From Chitinophaga eiseniae (GTDB lineage: Bacteria; Bacteroidota; Bacteroidia; Chitinophagales; Chitinophagaceae): a DNA stretch of 64,000 bases. Positions 36,275-46,027 of this stretch are shown here, piece by piece. Under the pieces are notes generated by a model, which was given only the letters and a program-made list of their open reading frames with translations, searched no databases and had not been told where the DNA came from. How positions within the stretch are numbered: the stretch's first letter is position 1; each line of letters opens with the position of its first letter. The position numbers and the translations under genes are program-made. The stretch covers positions 124,001 to 188,000 of the forward strand of contig NZ_JABAHZ010000002.1 in assembly GCF_012641265.1 (NCBI RefSeq). The letters are read 5' to 3'.

Positions 36275-37606
36275 ATGTCCGAGTTTTTTGATAAATATAT
36301 CGAGGTAAAAAAAAGACTTGCATACACCTACAAAAGTTACCGGCTGGAAAAAGTCCTTTCAGTGGTAATAGCGAAGCTTGTCTATAAGATAAGTCCTTTT
36401 AATGTAAAACAGCTTTTTAAATGTTGCTTTGCCAGGGATTTCAGACTTCTCGCAAAGGCAAAAAGTTCAATCTTATTTACTATTGAACCTTTTAAAAGGA
36501 AGGATTATTATGAAATATGGAACTATGTACAACAGAAATTTGATAATGAGAGAATCGATAGTTATGATTTAAAAGACACCAGGGTTGTTTTCTCTTTTAG
36601 TATCAGAAACCTATTATCTTCCACCATCCATATTTTAAAACGAGGAAAAGGATTGTCATTATCTGACAAACTGGCACTGATTGCCGAGTACTGTTTTATC
36701 AGAAACACCATTGATATGCTTGAAAAACAATCATTACCAGCCATTAACAAATATGTTGCTTTCTGCGGCATACATTATTTAGAGAACCTTATTACACAAT
36801 ATTTCATAAAAAATCAGATACCTACTTATTCTTTACAACATGGGGTTACTTATGTTTTTACCAAACAAATACCTTTTGATGCCATTGCATATGAGAATAT
36901 GACCTCGGATTATCATATTTGCTGGGGACAGTATACCAAAGATGAAATGCACAGATATGGCATTCCTGAACATAAGCTATTGATTGGAGGCTATCCACGA
37001 TTTATTGCTCAAAAACAATTGAACAACAGACAAACATATACCGGTAAAGTCATTGTTTTCCTCACCCGAAAGGCATTTGAAGCCGCCAACATTTCACTCT
37101 TAAATATTCTTAAAAATTTAAATACCTCTTATCCAGATATTAGTTTTTTTATAAAGCTGCATCCGAGTCTAAAAAATGAAACCTATGAAAATATCGTTAA
37201 ATACGGTAACGGGAACAAGGATCGCAACCATTTTGAAATATTGCCCAATCATATCACTGTTAGCGAATTATTAGAATCTAATTCATTCGATTTTGCAATT
37301 GCCATCAACACAGCCACCTATTACGAATCCTACATTTTTCAGGTACCTTGTCTGCGGTTCGAAGATGGTAGTTTCGACCAGAGTGTTGGGATAGCAGATG
37401 ATCTCTTCACGGACCTGTCCACTCTGACAGAACATTTGAACAGGCTATATGAAAGTAATAGTAACGAAGCCACTTTCGACAAAATAGATAATCGACTAGC
37501 TTACGCTGTAGGATTTAATATTGATAATTATTATCAGGCTATTATGGATAATAAGCAACCCGATATGAATAATGAGCAACCCGATACTTCAGCCGTTGTT
37601 GCATAA
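36275..37606 (+). CDS. Unassigned polysaccharide-biosynthesis protein, probable GT-B-type glycosyltransferase
   Basis: 443 residues, no signal peptide and no clear membrane helix. The middle contains YSLQHGVTYVFTKQIPFDAI (about 188-207), YHICWGQYTKDEMHRYGI (about 215-232) and LLIGGYPRF; later FLTRKAFEAANISLLNIL, FIKLHPSLKNETYENIV and FDFAIAINTATYYESYIFQV. The QHG, WG...G and KLHP motifs in this order recall GT-B transferases of the capsule type (polysialyl/Kdo-transferase- and TagF-like), so a glycosyl or polyol phosphate transfer is likely. The C-terminus has an imperfect duplication (DNKQPDM / NNEQPDT). It lies alone on the plus strand inside a minus-strand region. Confidence 0.5.
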   Translation: MSEFFDKYIEVKKRLAYTYKSYRLEKVLSVVIAKLVYKISPFNVKQLFKCCFARDFRLLAKAKSSILFTIEPFKRKDYYEIWNYVQQKFDNERIDSYDLKDTRVVFSFSIRNLLSSTIHILKRGKGLSLSDKLALIAEYCFIRNTIDMLEKQSLPAINKYVAFCGIHYLENLITQYFIKNQIPTYSLQHGVTYVFTKQIPFDAIAYENMTSDYHICWGQYTKDEMHRYGIPEHKLLIGGYPRFIAQKQLNNRQTYTGKVIVFLTRKAFEAANISLLNILKNLNTSYPDISFFIKLHPSLKNETYENIVKYGNGNKDRNHFEILPNHITVSELLESNSFDFAIAINTATYYESYIFQVPCLRFEDGSFDQSVGIADDLFTDLSTLTEHLNRLYESNSNEATFDKIDNRLAYAVGFNIDNYYQAIMDNKQPDMNNEQPDTSAVVA

Positions 37607-37625
37607 TTGATATCAATACGACGAA

Positions 37626-39440
37626 TTATCTGTTTAATAATTCAAGGAATTCCTTCTTGTAAGTATTAACGTCTTTTCCACTTATAGATAATTCGGTTAT
37701 TTTAGCTTTACGACAGGTATTAATAAAACTATCCAACCTGGCTTTTAATACCTCAGGAGTGTTCATTGCAGCATCTTGTGCAGCAGGTATGGCTTTTACC
37801 ATTTTAGATGTCTGGTTGTTTATATTAAGTTTATTGGATGCAGCCACAGAAGTTTTGGCAGTTTCTAAAAAAACATAATCAACAGCTAATCTGGCTGTTT
37901 TTACTCTATCGAGTAAAACGGGATCGTCCTTCACGCTGGCTTCTGCTTGATCAAAATATTGGCTATATTGCTTTAGTAGTGCAAAAGAAAGATAGGAATT
38001 TTGGGCATCATTCAAATTTCCAAATAGTTGAAGGCTTAAACCACTCTTTCTAAATTGGCTTTCTACCTGATCTATATACTTTCTGATAGATGCTGCTGCA
38101 TTCCCATAATAACCATTTAGAAAATCATTGATAACAACATCATCATCAATGCCAGGATTCCATAGCAATTGCGAGATCAGGTATGCTCTTAGCTCAGAAA
38201 ATTCACCTTTACTCCATCCTTGTTCAAACATCATCTTCACTCCTTTCTGCTGGAAATATTGAATATCCGGTTTCAACAAATGCAAATTAGGATAAGGACT
38301 TAATACATTCGTATATTGAACTACGTAATCCCATATCATAATGTTATTTGTTAACTTCAACCAATTATCTAGATCCAGTCTAAAGCTAGCAGATGCCTTA
38401 TCCGATGCAATACTGGTTATTCTATCTACCTGATAACACAGCACAATATTAACATTGGGTAAAGGACGTGTCTTTTTGGGGGCCGCTCTTGAATATTGAT
38501 ACGCCAGTGTAGAGATAACCTTATCCGGGAAAAGGGCAGCGACTTTATTTACAAAAGTAACAATACTTCCCTGCGGCCCTCCCTCTTGATTATTTATCTG
38601 GGTACATTTATCGCAATGGCAATAATCAAAATTATCATTTTGGCTCACAGACCAATACTTTGCAGTTGGCTTCTTGGCCATTTCCTTCTTAAGGTTACTC
38701 ACCAAGACATTAAATACATCTGGATTCGAAAGACATAACTGGGTCGGCACCCTCTTACCATTAACCAAGGCAAAATACTCGGGATGCTGGTTGAAATATT
38801 GTGCTTGTGGTACCAATGTTTCAAAAGTATGTACAAACAGCCCCCAATCTTCATACTCATATGCATGAGTTTGCCAATTGTATACATTAAACAGCTTATG
38901 CCAATTGGGATATTCCGGCGTGGAGCTCATCTCCCTAAAGAATTCAGTCCTATAGCTAAAGGCTGGTTCCTGCTTTAAAATAATGTTGCTATTTAAGGTA
39001 ATAGTGGGATGCTGAGGTATATAATAACAATCACCTGCATACATTTTACAACCCAGGTATTTTTCCAAGAAGCTATAAACACCATATAATAGCCCCTTTC
39101 TTTGTCCTCCTTTTATTGTCAGGTTATTAGTAGTAGTACTTATGATAAAACCATCGTCAGCAAGATTGCTTTTCTTATCCTTGATGAGCACAATTGAATT
39201 GGAACTAACCGATCTAGCAGTATTTTTAATGTCAAGACGGGCTCCACTTACTTTTTGAAGATATTGCTGCAAAATCTGGGCAGCTTGTGTCTCTATAGGA
39301 TCAGGTTGAGTTGGCAGGACAATAACATAGTTAGCCTTTCCATTTTCGACAATACGGATATTATTCACCTGTCGGCAAGATGCATTCGCGACAAAAAATG
39401 TCACTAAAATGAATACCTGAACCAAGAAAGCATTACGCAT
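37626..39440 (-). CDS. DUF4838-domain lipoprotein with GH67-like N-terminal domain
   Basis: 604 residues from the ATG at 39440, which begins a lipoprotein-type signal (MRNAFLVQVFILVTFFVANASC-RQ); a start 32 codons earlier adds an unlikely extension. Residues about 25-130 look like the alpha-glucuronidase N-terminal domain (YVIVLPTQPDPIETQAAQIL, LLYGVYSFLEKYLGCKMYAG). The middle carries DUF4838 features (SVSQNDNFDYCHCDKCTQIN, ALFPDKVISTLAYQYS). DUF4838 proteins are thought to be carbohydrate-active, with a TIM-barrel core, but no activity is established to my knowledge. It is the last gene of the minus-strand capsule run, about 150 bases after the initiating transferase, and may trim or modify the polymer. 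Confidence 0.75.
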   Translation of the reverse strand: MRNAFLVQVFILVTFFVANASCRQVNNIRIVENGKANYVIVLPTQPDPIETQAAQILQQYLQKVSGARLDIKNTARSVSSNSIVLIKDKKSNLADDGFIISTTTNNLTIKGGQRKGLLYGVYSFLEKYLGCKMYAGDCYYIPQHPTITLNSNIILKQEPAFSYRTEFFREMSSTPEYPNWHKLFNVYNWQTHAYEYEDWGLFVHTFETLVPQAQYFNQHPEYFALVNGKRVPTQLCLSNPDVFNVLVSNLKKEMAKKPTAKYWSVSQNDNFDYCHCDKCTQINNQEGGPQGSIVTFVNKVAALFPDKVISTLAYQYSRAAPKKTRPLPNVNIVLCYQVDRITSIASDKASASFRLDLDNWLKLTNNIMIWDYVVQYTNVLSPYPNLHLLKPDIQYFQQKGVKMMFEQGWSKGEFSELRAYLISQLLWNPGIDDDVVINDFLNGYYGNAAASIRKYIDQVESQFRKSGLSLQLFGNLNDAQNSYLSFALLKQYSQYFDQAEASVKDDPVLLDRVKTARLAVDYVFLETAKTSVAASNKLNINNQTSKMVKAIPAAQDAAMNTPEVLKARLDSFINTCRKAKITELSISGKDVNTYKKEFLELLNR

Positions 39441-39590
39441 ATTCAATCCTTTTAAAAATGATAAAATCAGATGATAAATAGCTGTACAGAAAATTAGTAT
39501 CCCACGTATACAAAAAGTTCTGGTTTCCCAATTCAACAGATGACTTCCAAAAATGTTTTACTGCCCTCCCTTATATCGATTATATCAAGC

Positions 39591-40271
39591 TTAGTTAAGT
39601 TCCTCAGGATTGAAATTTCTTTTAGGTAATGTTTTAAAAACCGAGAAATGCAATTCTGATTCCGGTTTGATTATTGCCCAGGCTGTCAGAAAGATAATCA
39701 GGATATCAGTACTGAACGATTTATTTTGTTGATACCATAACTCCACTTCGCCTTTATAAGGAGCAATGTATTTCTTATAAAATTCATGAGGAGGAATAGT
39801 AGCGGCTGATATCAGTTTTTCTTCATCTCTGAAAATAATAGATCCGATGCCCGTAATACCAGGTTTAGAGTTATAAACTACGGCCTTTACTTCATCGGCA
39901 TAAGCATTAAATGTTGCATCCACCAATGGTCTGGGGCCTACCACACTCATATTCCCTTGCAACACATTAATGATCTGTGGTAATTCATTAATTTTAGTTT
40001 TCCTTAAAAAACCTCCTATTGGTGTTACCCTAGGGTCATTCCGCAATGTGATTGAGCCAGTTCCCATATTGAGACTATTTTTTAACATGGTGGCATACTT
40101 CCATATATAGAAATATTCGTTTTTATATCCTATTCGCTTTTGAAAATAGAAAACTTCCCCTTCTCCTGTTAATTTCAAAATAATACAGATCGGAATAAAC
40201 AGCGGTAATAACAACAGCAGTGCTATTAATGCAACAAATAAATCCAGTAATCGTTTAAAAAAAGTATACAT
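39591..40271 (-). CDS. Initiating sugar-1-phosphate transferase (PglC/WcaJ catalytic-domain type)
   Basis: 226 residues. One N-terminal hydrophobic segment (about 8-35), then the PGT core: VFYFQKRIGYKNEYFYIWKY (about 39-58), TLRNDPRVTPIGGFLRKTKI (about 75-94), NELPQIINVLQGNMSVVGPRPL (about 95-116). This is the small, monotopic family that loads a sugar phosphate on undecaprenyl phosphate and starts repeat-unit assembly. It starts three bases after the dehydratase gene. The likely first sugar is a 6-deoxy-amino sugar made by the neighbouring dehydratase and reductase. Confidence 0.9.
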   Translation of the reverse strand: MYTFFKRLLDLFVALIALLLLLPLFIPICIILKLTGEGEVFYFQKRIGYKNEYFYIWKYATMLKNSLNMGTGSITLRNDPRVTPIGGFLRKTKINELPQIINVLQGNMSVVGPRPLVDATFNAYADEVKAVVYNSKPGITGIGSIIFRDEEKLISAATIPPHEFYKKYIAPYKGEVELWYQQNKSFSTDILIIFLTAWAIIKPESELHFSVFKTLPKRNFNPEELN

Positions 40272-40274
40272 AAT

Positions 40275-41495
40275 CTACATTTTTTGATCTAAATTCTTTC
40301 CCTTTTCTATATGCTCAAAATTGGGTAAATAGGACGTTAATACAGCTACGATCTCATGTTTTTCAACCTTACTTTTTCTAAATAGCTGATGGAGGTTGTG
40401 GAAAACACTTCCTATTTCATCTTCATCTCTCTTCTTTGCTTCCTTAATTACACCAAGATTTGGAAAAGTATCAATATCAAGGGTTTCCTCACTGGTATAA
40501 AACTCTTCATAAGGTTTTTCGCCAGTTGTATCGGAGTTAAAAAAGTATACTGGAAAATGTTTGCCATCCTTTACAAAATCAACCATCTTCTGCTTTGCCT
40601 CCTCTTCTGAAGAACAACTAACAGGAATCAGATCCAAGTAGCCCAATAGATCAAGCGCAATGTCAGAGAATGCTACCAGGTCTTCCTCCATATCCAGTTT
40701 TGGAAAGAAAATATCTCCTGATTTACCAAGAACAGAAGCCATTAGGCATATCTGTCCAGCTTCTTCCGGAGATACAAAATACCTTTTAATTCCTAATGGA
40801 CATGACCATGCCTGATTCTTATTGAGTCGTTCAAGAAATCCTAATGGAAGGCTTCCATTTGAAAACGCCACATTAGCGAAACGGGCGGTAGTTACATTTA
40901 TTCTCGAGGAGTAAGATAAAATAACATCCTCCATCAATTTTTTGCTGGCACCCATTATATTTACTGGATTTGCCGCTTTGTCAGTAGAAACACAGAAAAA
41001 TTTCTCTGGAGGAGTCTCTGCCAGAAGATCAAGCAGCTTTTTCGCTTTTAATACGTTATTCTGGATCATTGCTTCTATCGAATACTGATCCTTTTCACTT
41101 CTCACATGCTTATGTGCGGCAAAATTAGCAACGATCTGAAAGGGTCCTTCGTTTATAAATATCTTTCTAAAAACATCTTCTCCAAAATCTATGGGGTAGG
41201 TTTTAAAATCTTCGGGAATATTATAGTCACTGCTACTTCTTAGATCTCTAACAAGCTCAGTCAGTCCATTTTCATTAATATCAACAACATACAGCTTCTT
41301 TACATTAAATTTTAAAATGGCCTTGATATAGGAAGAGCCAATTGTACCAGCACCACCAATAACCAATACTGATTTATCATTTATCTGGTGCTTTAATTCC
41401 CGATCAAATTTATGTAAATCTGACGTTAGCAAGCTTTCCTTTCTTCGGGTAATCTTGCCAGCAATAAAAGCATTCAGGTCAAAGCTCTTAATCAT
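40275..41495 (-). CDS. Nucleotide-sugar 4,6-dehydratase-like SDR (polysaccharide biosynthesis protein)
   Basis: 406 residues. A 35-residue N-terminal extension, then the Rossmann motif SVLVIGGAGTIGSSYIKAIL (about 39-58), NFAAHKHVRSEKDQYSIEAM (about 127-146), FCVSTDKAANPVNIMGASKK (about 170-189). The STDK with MxxxK in place of YxxxK is the pattern of the FlaA1/CapD/CapE dehydratase branch; CapE in this cluster has it too. It probably makes a UDP-4-keto-6-deoxy-HexNAc. The C-terminal 100 residues are charged and not clearly part of the fold. Next to a WbpV-like reductase, a UDP-QuiNAc type product is plausible. Confidence 0.72.
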   Translation of the reverse strand: MIKSFDLNAFIAGKITRRKESLLTSDLHKFDRELKHQINDKSVLVIGGAGTIGSSYIKAILKFNVKKLYVVDINENGLTELVRDLRSSSDYNIPEDFKTYPIDFGEDVFRKIFINEGPFQIVANFAAHKHVRSEKDQYSIEAMIQNNVLKAKKLLDLLAETPPEKFFCVSTDKAANPVNIMGASKKLMEDVILSYSSRINVTTARFANVAFSNGSLPLGFLERLNKNQAWSCPLGIKRYFVSPEEAGQICLMASVLGKSGDIFFPKLDMEEDLVAFSDIALDLLGYLDLIPVSCSSEEEAKQKMVDFVKDGKHFPVYFFNSDTTGEKPYEEFYTSEETLDIDTFPNLGVIKEAKKRDEDEIGSVFHNLHQLFRKSKVEKHEIVAVLTSYLPNFEHIEKGKNLDQKM

Positions 41496-41551
41496 TGTGT
41501 AGTATTTTAGAATATTTAATGTTTCTTATTTATGACAGTTCCTATATGCTG

Positions 41552-42484
41552 TTACGAGCGAAATGACTTAAATGTCATTTCCAGGCCCTGCCTGGTACAA
41601 TAGGGTAAATTTAATTGAAGCGCATTTTTTATCTTTTCGTTGCTAACAACATAATCACCCGTTAGCTTATCTAATCGTTCAGTATTCAATGGCAATCTTA
41701 ATGTATCACCAATGCCGGAAAGTACCCTGATCAATCGCCGTGGTATTTTTAATATTGATACTTTCTTATTCAGCGAACGGCCAATGACATCAATCAGTTC
41801 ATTGGTAGAGATCACTTCGTCATCGGCTATATTATAAACACCGGATGGAATATGCTGGTTTAAAATTTCCCAGATAACTGCACTCAGGTTATGAATATAG
41901 AGGTAAGATTTTTTGTTCTCAAAAGCACCCAACGGGTAAGGAATTCCTTTCTTTATTACATTATATAGCAAATTCAGATTTCCTTTGTTGCCCTCACCGT
42001 GAATAATGCACGGTCTTAACACATAACAGCTCTTATTTGCAGAAAGCTCACTAGACAAAATATATTGTTCGGCGGCCAATTTAGATTTCCCGTAAGGTGT
42101 GGCGGGATTTGGTTGAACAGTCTCATCTAACACTCCTTTCACATTATCTGCTGCAGCCTTAACCGAACTCATAAAAAGAAACTGTGTAGCATAAGGATGC
42201 ACAGAAAATATGTCAAATAGTTTTTTTGTAAGCCCGTAATTGATATCCCAATATTCTTGTTGTAATGTTACATTTTTAACATCGTGTGCTTTACCGGCAA
42301 GATGTATTACTGCATCCAGATCGGTAGGCAAAGATTCCAATGTAAGTTCATCCCAAAGTATCTCGTTACCGGATCCACTTTTTCTTCTTACAAGCGAAAT
42401 GATTTCCGCATCCGGGTACTGCTGCAGATATTTGCATAAATTCGCCCCAACAAATCCTGAAGCGCCTGAGATCAATAGCTTCAT
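41552..42484 (-). CDS. NAD-dependent epimerase/reductase, WbpV/WbjF-like
   Basis: 310 residues, extended SDR. Start MKLLISGASGFVGANLCKYL, then DAVIHLAGKAHDVKNV (about 59-74), SSVKAAADNVKGV, and TPYGKSKLAAEQY with the YxxxK pair (about 129-141). The HLAGKAHD block and overall length match the reductases that reduce UDP-4-keto-6-deoxy-GlcNAc (WbpV, WbjF-like). It lies between the WbuB-like transferase and the dehydratase, the order seen in several FucNAc-containing O-antigen clusters. UDP-QuiNAc formation is inferred; a 4-epimerase role cannot be excluded. Confidence 0.75.
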   Translation of the reverse strand: MKLLISGASGFVGANLCKYLQQYPDAEIISLVRRKSGSGNEILWDELTLESLPTDLDAVIHLAGKAHDVKNVTLQQEYWDINYGLTKKLFDIFSVHPYATQFLFMSSVKAAADNVKGVLDETVQPNPATPYGKSKLAAEQYILSSELSANKSCYVLRPCIIHGEGNKGNLNLLYNVIKKGIPYPLGAFENKKSYLYIHNLSAVIWEILNQHIPSGVYNIADDEVISTNELIDVIGRSLNKKVSILKIPRRLIRVLSGIGDTLRLPLNTERLDKLTGDYVVSNEKIKNALQLNLPYCTRQGLEMTFKSFRS

Positions 42485-42496
42485 TTAAATAGTTTT

Positions 42497-43735
42497 TTAA
42501 TTTAACAAACCTGTCACCAGATTATTATACTTCTCTCCGATAGCCTCTTTGGAAAAATTTTTCAGGATAAATTCTCTTCCCTTCTCACCATCTGCAATCA
42601 GCCATTCTTTTTGTTGGCTGGCCTCAGCTATTGACTTTATATACGCTTCGGTGTCACCTGGAGAAACGAGTTTTCCGTATTCCGATTTCCTCATCAGGTC
42701 ACCTAATGGTGAACTCGCTTCTGTAACAACAATAGCAGATTTTGCTGAAGACATGATGGTATATATTTTCGAAGGAAACCCTTCTTTACTGCTGCTAGGG
42801 CTCATTACAATAGTGTGTATGTCCATGCTTGCATTAATAACAGGCATCATTTCCCGGGGTTGGTAATCCAGCAACAGTACATTTTGAAGATGATGTTCTT
42901 CTATTTGGGTCTTCACCCAATCTTTCTTTACACCATCACCTACAATCAAAAATCGGATGGGCAAATCCCTTAGTGCTTTTGCGGCAGCTATAATTGGTTG
43001 CCAATCTTGTGCATGTCCAATATTTCCGGCATACCCCACTACAAATTTATCATCTAACCCGTGTATTGTAGAAAAAGCATTCACCCTCGGCAATGGTACG
43101 TACAGGTTAGTATCTACAAAATTAGGAATTACATGCAACTTACTACTGTCTTTAATCCTGGGCGCAACAATCTCCTCAAACTTAGTATCAATGGTCACTA
43201 CCGCTGCACTGTTATTATAAATGCTCCGTTCTATACTGTGCAGTAACGAAATGATTCGTTTATTCTTTATGGCACCTTGCTTTATAGCAAAATCAGGATA
43301 TATCTCCTGAACATTATAAATGGCTTTAGCTCCTTTTATTTTACCGAGCAAATATGAAATAACTCCAATGGTAAGTGGAGGTGAAGGAGACAATACAATG
43401 TCATATTTACCAATACAACATCCCATCAACAATGCAAACATATGAAACCATACAAAATCGATTACTCTGATAAGCATGCGCTTCGATTTCTTCATCCGAA
43501 TATGATATACTTTGATATCATCCAGAAAAATACTTTCATAAAAAAGCCCGCCCCACCTTTTTCTCAAAGGTTGCTGCGCAATTTGTTCCTGAACAATATT
43601 AAAATGTGGAGTAGTGGTTAACACGCAAATTTTATGTCCGTGTTTTTTAAGTTCCCCAACCAGATCTGCATATAAATAGGCAGTAGAAACTCCATCCGGT
43701 TTAAAAATCAACGAGTGTATCAATATCCTGGCCAT
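42497..43735 (-). CDS. Glycosyltransferase family 4, WbuB/WcaI-like
   Basis: 412 residues from the ATG at 43735, 11 bases after capG; a start 10 codons earlier would overlap capG. GT-B fold: N-terminal ILIHSLIFKPDGVSTAYLYA, VLSPSPPLTIGVISYLLGKI (about 105-124), VVGYAGNIGHAQDWQPIIAA (about 230-249), and the donor-binding PREMMPVINASMDIHTIVMS and PSSSKEGFPSKIYTIMSSAK (about 310-330). WbuB proteins transfer L-FucNAc, and the gene follows directly after capE-capF-capG, so L-FucNAc transfer onto the lipid-linked first sugar is likely. Confidence 0.85.
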   Translation of the reverse strand: MARILIHSLIFKPDGVSTAYLYADLVGELKKHGHKICVLTTTPHFNIVQEQIAQQPLRKRWGGLFYESIFLDDIKVYHIRMKKSKRMLIRVIDFVWFHMFALLMGCCIGKYDIVLSPSPPLTIGVISYLLGKIKGAKAIYNVQEIYPDFAIKQGAIKNKRIISLLHSIERSIYNNSAAVVTIDTKFEEIVAPRIKDSSKLHVIPNFVDTNLYVPLPRVNAFSTIHGLDDKFVVGYAGNIGHAQDWQPIIAAAKALRDLPIRFLIVGDGVKKDWVKTQIEEHHLQNVLLLDYQPREMMPVINASMDIHTIVMSPSSSKEGFPSKIYTIMSSAKSAIVVTEASSPLGDLMRKSEYGKLVSPGDTEAYIKSIAEASQQKEWLIADGEKGREFILKNFSKEAIGEKYNNLVTGLLN

Positions 43736-43746
43736 AATGCTTCCAT

Positions 43747-44883
43747 TTAAGCGTTTCCGCTCCAAACAACTCTTTTTACATAATCCACATAAGAAATAAT
43801 AATCCGTACCACTTTATCTGAAACATTTGGCATAGAGTAATCTGCAACGAGGTTAAAATTCCTTACGTCCCGTTGCTGATATTTCAATTGTTGTAGTCCT
43901 TGTAAAATTCTTTCAGGATGTAACCCCACCATCATTACGGCAGCTTCCTCCATTGCCTCAGGTCTTTCATGAGCTTCCCGAATATTGAGAGCTGGGAAAT
44001 TAAGGATGGAGGATTCTTCTGAAATAGTACCACTATCTGACAATACCGCCTTTGCATTCATTTGTAAAGCGATATAATCACTTAATCCAAACGGTTTCAT
44101 TAATTGCACCAAAGGATCCAGGACTATTTGTTTAGCCTCTATCATCTTTCTTGTTCTGGGATGGGCAGAAACGATTACAGGCATTTTAAATTCAGCCACT
44201 ATCTGATTCAACGAAGCGATAAGGTTTTCAAAACTACGTTCCTGATTGATGTTCTCCTCCCGATGAGCAGATACGACAAAATATCTATCCCGATGAAGTT
44301 GCAGAGTTTCCAGGATCGTAGATGATTTTACCTTCGGAAGATAGTGATGCAATACTTCAAACATGGGGCTGCCAGTCTTAATAACACGGTCAGGCGAAAG
44401 CCCTTCCCGCAGTAGATATTCCCTGGCAATTGATGAATAAGTAAGATTAATATCACTGATATGATCTACAATCTTCCTGTTTGTTTCTTCTGGTACCCGC
44501 TGATCAAAGCATCTGTTACCGGCTTCCATATGAAAAATAGGTATCTTTCTTTTCTTAGCAGGAATAGCACATAAACAACTATTGGTATCTCCCAATACTA
44601 AAAAAGCATCAGGTTGCTCTTTTTCAAGGATTGGATCAATGTTAATCAGGATTTGCCCGATAGTAACGGTTGCACTTGCTCCGGCGGCATCCAGGAAGTA
44701 ATCAGGTTTTCTGAGTCCCAGGTCTTCAAAGAAGATCTGATTCAATTCATAATCATAATTCTGTCCGGTGTGTACCAATACATGATCAATTGCTTCAGAC
44801 TCATCCAGCTTGGCTAACACCCGGGATAACCGGATAATTTCCGGCCTTGTACCTACAACCGTTATTACTTTTAATTTTTGCAT
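43747..44883 (-). CDS. capG: UDP-N-acetyl sugar 2-epimerase, CapG/FnlC type
   Basis: 378 residues, non-hydrolysing 2-epimerase family (WecB fold). [18 protein letters not shown] (about 9-26), [20 protein letters not shown] (about 39-58), [29 protein letters not shown] (about 117-136), [11 protein letters not shown], and [18 protein letters not shown] (about 288-305). The [16 protein letters not shown] stretch is typical of the UDP-L-FucNAc branch. It performs the last step to UDP-L-FucNAc. Gene order capE, capF, capG with gaps of 10 and 12 bases supports the assignment. Confidence 0.92.
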   Translation of the reverse strand: MQKLKVITVVGTRPEIIRLSRVLAKLDESEAIDHVLVHTGQNYDYELNQIFFEDLGLRKPDYFLDAAGASATVTIGQILINIDPILEKEQPDAFLVLGDTNSCLCAIPAKKRKIPIFHMEAGNRCFDQRVPEETNRKIVDHISDINLTYSSIAREYLLREGLSPDRVIKTGSPMFEVLHHYLPKVKSSTILETLQLHRDRYFVVSAHREENINQERSFENLIASLNQIVAEFKMPVIVSAHPRTRKMIEAKQIVLDPLVQLMKPFGLSDYIALQMNAKAVLSDSGTISEESSILNFPALNIREAHERPEAMEEAAVMMVGLHPERILQGLQQLKYQQRDVRNFNLVADYSMPNVSDKVVRIIISYVDYVKRVVWSGNA

Positions 44884-44895
44884 TATAAAATTATA

Positions 44896-46017
44896 TCACA
44901 CTTGTAAAAAATAAGTATCTGGTCTGTTTTGATCAAACATTTCGTTCGCCCAAAACAACGTTATCAACTCTGAGCTGCCAGTGTTTGTTATATTATGTGT
45001 ATAGCCGGGTGGAATATCCACTACCTGCGGCTGTTCCCCATTTACAGGGTATTCTATTACCTCCTCATCATCTATTTTCCGAAAACGAATTATGGCTTCC
45101 CCCTTTATCACCAGAAACTTTTCTGTTTTTGTGTGATGAAAATGGTTGCCCCTTGTAATGCCTGGATGCGTACTGGATATAAATATCTGTCCCATGGCAT
45201 TATGTTTTATCCACTCAAAAAGGCTCCCCCTGTTGTCAACATTTAGCTTCATTGGATAGCTAAACTCATTTTCAGGCAAATAAGTAAGATAAGTGGAATA
45301 AAGATACTTTCGCAGCGTATCTCCATTAATCGGGAGCCGTAAAGATTCACGTCCCTCTTTAAAAGATGTTATTGTTTCAGCAAGGGCTCCCAATGTTATT
45401 GTGAACTTTGTTGAAATATCCTCAAAAGAAAAACTACTTTGACGAACAGGTTTATCTAAATGCGATAAGAATGCGCTTACCACATCATCCACATACGACA
45501 ATGTTAATTGATAAGCAGGATCCCTAATTTCAAGAGGAATGTTCCTGGCTACATTGTAGCAAAAAGTAGCGACTACGGAATTATAATTAGGCTTACACCA
45601 TTTACCAAAAATACCAGGCAAACGATATAACACTACTTCATGAATATTATCTTTGGCAAATGATTTTGCCAGTTCCTCTGCCGCTAATTTGCTTTTGCCA
45701 TATGGATTATCTTGTTCCGCCTGGGCAGAAGAGCTGATGATAATTTTCGAGGGAAATGTGTTTGATTTTATGTGACCCAGGATATCTGCGGTAAGCAAAG
45801 TATTGCCCGTATGAAAGTCATCCGGATGCACAGGTCTGTTAACTCCTCCAAGATGATATATAACTGCCGCATTTTTCAGTATTCCAGCATAATCATTTAC
45901 AGGCGTTTCTCTCGTTATCTCATATACTTCTACCTCTTTTTGTTGCTTCAGATGGGCAACAAGATTTCTACCTATAAAGCCATTAGCGCCGGTGACAACA
46001 ACTTTCATTGCTTCCAT
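44896..46017 (-). CDS. capF: Bifunctional epimerase/reductase with C-terminal cupin, CapF/FnlB type
   Basis: 373 residues. Residues about 1-245 form an SDR domain (MKVVVTGANGFIGRNLVAHL from the second Met at residue 4; NPYGKSKLAAEELAK with YxxxK). Residues about 255-373 form a cupin (HPGITRGNHFHHTKTEKFLV with metal-binding histidines, IKGEAIIRFRKI, PGYTHNITNTG). In CapF the cupin epimerises C3 and the SDR reduces the keto group, giving UDP-N-acetyl-L-talosamine-type intermediate for CapG. Two starts (46017 and 46008) are equally possible. Confidence 0.93.
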   Translation of the reverse strand: MEAMKVVVTGANGFIGRNLVAHLKQQKEVEVYEITRETPVNDYAGILKNAAVIYHLGGVNRPVHPDDFHTGNTLLTADILGHIKSNTFPSKIIISSSAQAEQDNPYGKSKLAAEELAKSFAKDNIHEVVLYRLPGIFGKWCKPNYNSVVATFCYNVARNIPLEIRDPAYQLTLSYVDDVVSAFLSHLDKPVRQSSFSFEDISTKFTITLGALAETITSFKEGRESLRLPINGDTLRKYLYSTYLTYLPENEFSYPMKLNVDNRGSLFEWIKHNAMGQIFISSTHPGITRGNHFHHTKTEKFLVIKGEAIIRFRKIDDEEVIEYPVNGEQPQVVDIPPGYTHNITNTGSSELITLFWANEMFDQNRPDTYFLQV

Positions 46018-46027
46018 GAGCGGTATT

